From the NCBI GenBank assembly GCA_963667505.2, contig OY763490.2:2790001-2854000 (forward strand): 64,000 bases of DNA, written 5' to 3'. The stretch is from Aldehydirespirator sp963667505. Lineage in GTDB: Bacteria > Actinomycetota > Acidimicrobiia > Acidimicrobiales > Aldehydirespiratoraceae. Positions 60,053 through 64,000 of the stretch are shown here, piece after piece; within the stretch, counting starts at the first letter, position 1, and every line of letters starts with the position of its first letter. The notes below the pieces were generated by a model. It saw only the letters and a list, made by a program, of their open reading frames with translations, did no database searches and had not been told where the DNA came from. A program made the position numbers and the translations under genes.

Positions 60053-61048
60053 CTAGGAGCGCAGGGCGGGGAGGACCTCGCGGCCTAGCAGCTCGACCGA
60101 GGCGAACCAGCGGTCGAAGTTCATGCGCAGGTCGAACACCAGGTGCTCCACGCCGACGTCGGCGAAACGGTGGACCTGCTCGACCACCTCGTCGGGGGTG
60201 CCCGCGATGAGGGAGCCCTCGATGTCGTCGGCGCTGGCGAAGCGGCCCGACGGGGGCTTGGCCCACCACTTGCCCCGCTTGTTGGCCCACGCCAGCAGAC
60301 CGTCGAGGTTCACGCCAGACAGGGCCAGGTCGTGGGTGGCGGCAATCGACGTGGGCGGGATCACCGCGACGGTGGGCATTGGACGGCCGTTGGCCGCGGC
60401 CAGCTCCTGCATGGTGGCCACCCGCTCGGCGATGGTGAGCAGGGTGGTGCGTCCCGGCATCCAGCCGTCGCAGTACTCGGCGGCCAGGCGGGCCGACCGC
60501 GGGGTGGCACCGCAGTACCAGAACGGCACGGGCGCGCCCGGCTTGGGCTCGATGGAGATGTTGTCGAAGGAGTACACGTCGTCGCGGTAGGTGACCCCGT
60601 CCTCGGTGAGCAGGCGGCGCAGGATCTCGGCGTTGGAGCGGACCAGGGCCACCCGGTCGATGCCGGTCATGTCGACCACGTCGAACTCGTGGTCGAAGGT
60701 GCCGGCCCCGAAACCCAGCACCACCCGGTCGCCGACCAGGCTGCACAGCGTGCCGATGCTGATGGCGGTGTGGACCGGGTGGCGGAACGGGATCAGCGAG
60801 CCGGTACCGAGCGTGATGTGCTCGGTGACTGCGCCGATTGCGGTGAGGGTGGTGAGGGCCTCGTAGAAGGTGATGTCGGCCGCCTCCATCTCGGAGTGAG
60901 GCTCGAACACCAGATGGTCGCGCACCCAGAGCGAGTCGAAGCCGAAGCTCTCGGCCAGCACCGCGCCGTCGAGCACGGCCCGGCGACTGGCATGGCCGCC
61001 GAAGTGGGGCATCAGCAGCCCGAACTTCATGGTCGACTTGCCAGTCAT
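60053..61048 (-). CDS. F420-type luciferase-like (LLM) oxidoreductase
   Basis: 331 residues. FGLLMPHFGGHASRRAVLDGAVLAESFGFDSLWVRDHLV, HITLGTGSLIPFRHPVHTAISIGTL, VVLGFGAGTFDHEF and VPFWYCGATPRSARLAAEYCDGWMPG are family motifs. Probably uses F420 (or FMN) to oxidise or reduce an unknown substrate. ATG 61048 has GAGGAG about six bases upstream. Third LLM gene of the window, with the one at 39177 and the remnant at 27244. Confidence 0.9.
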   Translation of the reverse strand: MTGKSTMKFGLLMPHFGGHASRRAVLDGAVLAESFGFDSLWVRDHLVFEPHSEMEAADITFYEALTTLTAIGAVTEHITLGTGSLIPFRHPVHTAISIGTLCSLVGDRVVLGFGAGTFDHEFDVVDMTGIDRVALVRSNAEILRRLLTEDGVTYRDDVYSFDNISIEPKPGAPVPFWYCGATPRSARLAAEYCDGWMPGRTTLLTIAERVATMQELAAANGRPMPTVAVIPPTSIAATHDLALSGVNLDGLLAWANKRGKWWAKPPSGRFASADDIEGSLIAGTPDEVVEQVHRFADVGVEHLVFDLRMNFDRWFASVELLGREVLPALRS

Positions 61049-61086
61049 CGAGTCCTCCTCACGGGCTCATAGCGTCGGGCCGCCGC

Positions 61087-61278
61087 GAACTGGCAGGCCA
61101 CAACGCCCAAACGGCCCCCAGCGCTGCCAACTCGACCCTCATAGCGTCGGGCCGCCGCGAACTGGCAGGCCACAACGCCCAAACGGCCCCCAGCGCTGCC
61201 AATTCCGGGTCACAGCCCCGCCCGGATCCGAACTGGCAGCAAAATGCGCCCCATAGGGGCAAAACGCTGCCAATTCGA
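61087..61278. repeat. three family-B palindromic elements
   Basis: 49-bp elements at 61087-61135, 61159-61207 and 61230-61278. The first two, with their flank, form a 72-bp tandem duplication; the third matches the copies at 38934-39125 more closely. They separate the F420-type oxidoreductase start from the cyclic amidohydrolase end. Confidence 0.82.
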
Positions 61279-61281
61279 CCG

Positions 61282-62670
61282 TCACAGGGTGGGGCGGGCG
61301 TGGCAGCCCCAGCCGGGCTCGCCGACCACCTTGCGGTCCACGTACACGTCGCGGCCCCGCACGAGGGTGCGGTGGATGCGGCCCTTGGTGATCCGGCCGT
61401 CGTAGGGGGTCCAGCCGCACTTCGACAGCACGGTGTCGGCCGAGTGGCGGGTCTGGTCGGCCGGGTCGAAGATCACGATGTCGGCGTCGTAGCCGGGCCG
61501 CAGGAAGCCCTTGGACGCCAGCTTGAACTCACACGCCGGCTCCTCGGCCACCACCTCGGCCACCCTGGGCAGCGAGATCAGGCCGTCCATGTGGCAGTCC
61601 AGCAGCATCGGGTACTGCTCCTGGACGCCGGGGGTGCCGGTGTGGCAGGCCCAGCAGTCCTCCCAGCCGATGTCCTTCTCGGCCCGGGTGTGGGGGGCGT
61701 GGTCGGACGACAGCATGTCGATGGTGCCGTCGTTGAGGGCGCCCCACACGGCCTCGCGGTGATGGTCGGGCACCCAGTACGACAGGGCGTAGGGCCCGAG
61801 CTCCTCGATGTCGCGCCACCGCGACAGGAACAGGGCCCAGTGGTTGACCTCGCAGCTCACCGGCACGCCCCGCTCCTTGGCCCGGCGCACCAGCTCTACC
61901 GACCCCTCGGTCTGCATGTGCACGATGTGGAGCTTGGTGCCGGTGGCCTCGGCCATCTGCAGGATCACCGCGATGGCCGCGTCCCAGATCAGGCCGTTGT
62001 GGGTGGCCAGGGTCTGGGCGTAGGCGGCCGGGCTGCGGTCGCCCCGGTCCCAGTGGGTCTGCTCGGTCACGTCCATGATGGCCTGGTCGTGGGGGTGGAT
62101 CATGAACGGCAGCCCGGTGGGGTTGATGGCCTCGAACATTCGCAGCAGATGGCCGTGGTCGTGGATGCCGGTGCCGCTGGGGTGGGGGTAGTCGCGGCCG
62201 GTGTCGACCACCATGTAGATCTTGAAGGCGGCCACGCCGGCGTCGGCCATCGGCTGCACCTCGTGCAGCACGCTGGGCACCGGGTTGTGGTTCCAGTCGA
62301 CGATGCTCTTGGTGTCGTAGAGGTCGAACAGCTCCTCGAGCACCTGGAGGTTCTTGGTGACCGGGTTGAGGTTGGGCATCCCGAACACGGTGGTCACGCC
62401 CCCAGCCGCGGCCGCCGCGGTGCAGGTGCTGATGTCCTCCTTGTGGACGTAGCCGGGCTCCCGCAGGTGCACGTGCACGTCGACCATGCCGGGCAGCACC
62501 CACTTGCCGGCCGCGTCGATGCGCTCCACGGACTCCGGCAGCGGCACGGCACCGGGAACGGCGACGGCCGCGATCTGCTCGCCCGCGATGAGCACGTCGG
62601 CCACCTGCGTGCCTGTGCCCGACACCACTGTGCCGCCAGCCACGACCCGATCGATGGCGGGAGCGCTCAC
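61282..62670 (-). CDS. cyclic amidohydrolase (allantoinase/dihydroorotase type)
   Basis: 462 residues from GTG 62670 (62676 also possible). VLPGMVDVHVHLREPGYVHKEDI, TAAAAAGGVTTVFGMPN, the carbamylated-Lys region AAFKIYMVV, MIHPHDQAIMD, KLHIVHMQT and SSDHAPHTRAEKD give the full two-metal site. HVHLREPG and KED fit allantoinase or dihydroorotase rather than D-hydantoinase. Both xanthine dehydrogenase-like genes and nucleoside phosphorylases are near, so allantoinase in purine breakdown is the better guess. Two TTGTATACAA-type operators lie about 60-85 bases upstream, shared with the divergent gene at 62794. Confidence 0.87.
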   Translation of the reverse strand: MSAPAIDRVVAGGTVVSGTGTQVADVLIAGEQIAAVAVPGAVPLPESVERIDAAGKWVLPGMVDVHVHLREPGYVHKEDISTCTAAAAAGGVTTVFGMPNLNPVTKNLQVLEELFDLYDTKSIVDWNHNPVPSVLHEVQPMADAGVAAFKIYMVVDTGRDYPHPSGTGIHDHGHLLRMFEAINPTGLPFMIHPHDQAIMDVTEQTHWDRGDRSPAAYAQTLATHNGLIWDAAIAVILQMAEATGTKLHIVHMQTEGSVELVRRAKERGVPVSCEVNHWALFLSRWRDIEELGPYALSYWVPDHHREAVWGALNDGTIDMLSSDHAPHTRAEKDIGWEDCWACHTGTPGVQEQYPMLLDCHMDGLISLPRVAEVVAEEPACEFKLASKGFLRPGYDADIVIFDPADQTRHSADTVLSKCGWTPYDGRITKGRIHRTLVRGRDVYVDRKVVGEPGWGCHARPTL

Positions 62671-62727
62671 TACCACCGGGCGGCCCGGAAGGGGACGGTC
62701 GTCGACGAGACCAGCACCGGTGACGGA

Positions 62728-62756
62728 TTGTATACAAGCGGACGGACTGTATACAA
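62728..62756. promoter_or_regulatory. double GTATAC operator in a divergent promoter
   Basis: Palindromes TTGTATACAA (62728-62737) and CTGTATACAA (62747-62756) form a 19-bp direct repeat (with GCGGACGG between). The symmetry TNGTATACNA is typical for GntR/FadR-type regulators. No such regulator is in the window. TAGCAT at 62781-62786 is the likely -10 box of the gene at 62794. Confidence 0.6.
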
Positions 62757-62793
62757 GCGGCGGCCAAACCTCCGTTGGCGTAGCATCGGCGTC

Positions 62794-63270
62794 ATGACGG
62801 AGGCCGCCCTTCCCTTCGAGACCCTCATGGGACAGCATGGGCCCCTCGGCGACCTCATCGGCGAGATCGACGAGTTGATCTGGGAGAAGTCTGCGGTCAG
62901 CCCGGTGCTCAAGGAGCGGGCCAGGATCGTCAGCGCCGAGTCGCTCGGATGCGACTATTGAGTCGCCTTCCGAACGGTCCGGTCGGGCCGCCAAGTCCTC
63001 GATGACGAGGCCGAAGCATCGAGTGACCCCCTAGAGGGTCGCCGTCTACAGCTGGTCGAGCGCTACACCCGTGAGCTCGTGGCCCAGCAGGGCGCGGTCG
63101 ACGATGACCTGACCCTCGAGATGCAGCAGGCATTCGACAAGGCGGAGTTCGCCGACCTGCTGTTCACCATCTGCTACCACATCGGAATGCAGTACGTGGG
63201 CAGGGCCATGCATTGGGACGACGCATGCCCGGTTCCGTGGCTGCGCGACGCAGTGCAGGCGGGGGACTGA
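62794..63270 (+). CDS. carboxymuconolactone decarboxylase/AhpD-like protein with in-frame UGA (candidate selenoprotein)
   Basis: Read through the TGA at 62959-62961, 158 residues. PFETLMGQHGPLGDLIGEIDEL, KERARIVSAESLGCDY, then the TGA, then VAFRTVRSGRQVL, ALVAQQ-like ELVAQQGAVDDD and FADLLFTICYHIGMQYVGRAMHW with a normal stop at 63270. The TGA stands where CMD/AhpD proteins have the second Cys of their redox CxxC motif, so the product would carry CDYU (Cys53, Sec56). The frame after the TGA is open for 103 codons and clearly homologous. A SECIS-like hairpin follows. Without selenocysteine machinery this would be a nonsense-mutated pseudogene. ATG 62794 follows TAGCAT by seven bases (leaderless). 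Confidence 0.7.
62975..62990 (+). other. SECIS-like hairpin after the UGA codon
   Basis: CGGTCC-GGTC-GGGCCG: six base pairs (one G-U) and a GGUC tetraloop, whose first base is 19 nt after the UGA. The E. coli fdhF SECIS also displays GGUC in its apical loop, at a very similar distance (18 nt by my recollection of that sequence). Bacterial SECIS elements are otherwise poorly conserved, so this is suggestive only. Confidence 0.5.
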
Positions 63271-63309
63271 CCGCAACGAAGGCCGCTAGCCGGACCGGAA
63301 CGAGAGGCG

Positions 63310-64000
63310 CTAGCCGGAGGCGTCCTCGGGGCCGCGCACCAGCAGCTCGGTCGGCTCGGGCGGCAGGCTCTGGTGGACCTCGACCGCGCCGCCGGTGAAG
63401 TGGGTGCGGTACCAGTCGACCATCTCGGGGATCACCGCCGGGCCGTACTGCTTGTAGGCCGCGTAGTGGGTGGTGTGGCGCTGCATGACGAGCTTCTTGG
63501 GGGCGGCGGCCCGCTCGTAGAGCCGCTCGGCGTGGTCGGTGGGGGTGGTGGCGTCGTCGGCCACCGCGATGATCATCAGCGCGGCCGGGGCCACCTTGTG
63601 GACCACGTCGATGGGCCGGTAGTCCATGATGGCCTCGGCGCAGCGCAGCGGCACAGACGACGGGATGCGGTCGTCCACATCGGCCTTGACTTTGGACGCC
63701 CGCCGCTCGGGGGTGGGCACCATGATCTCCTCACGGGGATGGACCGTCTCGCCCTCGCCGGTGAGCACCCGACGGCGGCGATCGGCGTCGAGGCGGGCGA
63801 GGAACTCGTACCACTCGTGCTCGCGGCGCATCCGGCGCAGCCAGTCCCGCCCGTCGGCCACCGGTACCTGCGACACCGCCACCCGCACCCGCCGGTCGGC
63901 CGCGGCCAGCAGCACGGCGTTGCCTCCGCCGGTGCCGCCGCTGCCGAAGGCGCCGATGTTGTCGGAGTCGACGTCGTCGCGGGTGCACAGGTAAGTCACC
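63310..64000 (-). CDS. alpha/beta hydrolase, N-terminus cut by window edge
   Basis: 230 residues visible, beginning outside the window. GAFGSGGTGGGNAVLLAAADRRV is the nucleophile elbow region of acyl-hydrolase/dienelactone-hydrolase-like proteins, but the expected Ser is not obvious (GGTGG). ALMIIAVADDATTPTDHAERLYE holds the acidic residue and QRHTTHYAAYKQYG the His. The long middle (RDWLRRMRREHEWYEFLARLDADRR) is a cap domain. Substrate unknown; converges with the CMD-like gene. Confidence 0.75.
   Translation of the reverse strand, partial: VTYLCTRDDVDSDNIGAFGSGGTGGGNAVLLAAADRRVRVAVSQVPVADGRDWLRRMRREHEWYEFLARLDADRRRRVLTGEGETVHPREEIMVPTPERRASKVKADVDDRIPSSVPLRCAEAIMDYRPIDVVHKVAPAALMIIAVADDATTPTDHAERLYERAAAPKKLVMQRHTTHYAAYKQYGPAVIPEMVDWYRTHFTGGAVEVHQSLPPEPTELLVRGPEDASG

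Noticed and set aside
62794..62961. A complete 55-codon gene ending at TGA 62961
   Set aside because: The homologous sequence continues in the same frame for 103 codons after the TGA, so a short complete gene is not a sensible reading; the choice is between selenocysteine and nonsense mutation.

Overview
The window is a GC-rich actinobacterial chromosome segment. A septation inhibitor of the CrgA type, a bifunctional dCTP deaminase/dUTPase, several F420-type luciferase-like oxidoreductases and TANNNT -10 boxes just upstream of start codons all point to Actinobacteria. An uncultured Acidimicrobiia-like lineage is my best guess, but no rRNA gene is present to confirm it.

Layout. 1-7.7 kb: an SLH-domain protein cut by the left edge, a frame-broken coiled-coil protein, a GNAT acetyltransferase, an OLD-like ATPase, tRNA-Tyr, yajQ, and a duplicated toxin-antitoxin-like module inserted beside htpX. 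7.8-26 kb: mostly housekeeping and central metabolism (pyruvate kinase, acetyl-CoA synthetase, D-aminoacylase-like hydrolase, msrA, EamA transporter, DoxX, a thiolase-like protein, crgA, SDR, P450, dcd, an AlaC-like aminotransferase, yaaA). 26-34.5 kb: tRNA-Gly, mazEF, a methionine/purine salvage set (mtnA, mtaD, punA), an orphan VapB45-like antitoxin and a Fic protein. 34.8-50.6 kb: a long run of minus-strand genes: two amidohydrolases around a nucleoside phosphorylase, an F420-type oxidoreductase, a BMP-type nucleoside ABC transporter (nupOPQ-like), one lipoprotein carrying two unrelated solute-binding domains, a second SsuBC-like ABC transporter, and a Rieske oxygenase. 51.9-56.2 kb: a three-subunit xanthine dehydrogenase/CO dehydrogenase-type molybdoenzyme whose large subunit is frame-broken. 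56.4-64 kb: a DUF4143 ATPase behind six 23-bp iterons, a fused MNT-HEPN protein, a CoxG-like protein, another F420-type oxidoreductase, an allantoinase/dihydroorotase-like enzyme, a carboxymuconolactone-decarboxylase-like gene with an in-frame UGA in a CxxC-type motif, and an alpha/beta hydrolase cut by the right edge.

Taken together, the genes from 27.8 to 62.7 kb look like uptake, salvage and breakdown of nucleosides, purines or related N-heterocycles (phosphorylases, deaminases, xanthine-dehydrogenase-type hydroxylase, cyclic amidohydrolase, nucleoside transporter). The substrate is inferred, not shown.

The most unusual points are the candidate selenocysteine codon at 62959 followed by a SECIS-like hairpin, the two-domain binding lipoprotein between two ABC transporters, two families of about 50-bp palindromic elements (some supplying stop codons to genes), and widespread tandem repeats, many of which copy the start or stop region of the adjacent gene. 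Several genes carry frameshifts inside or near repeats. They may be real decay or indel errors in the assembly, and I cannot tell which from one sequence.
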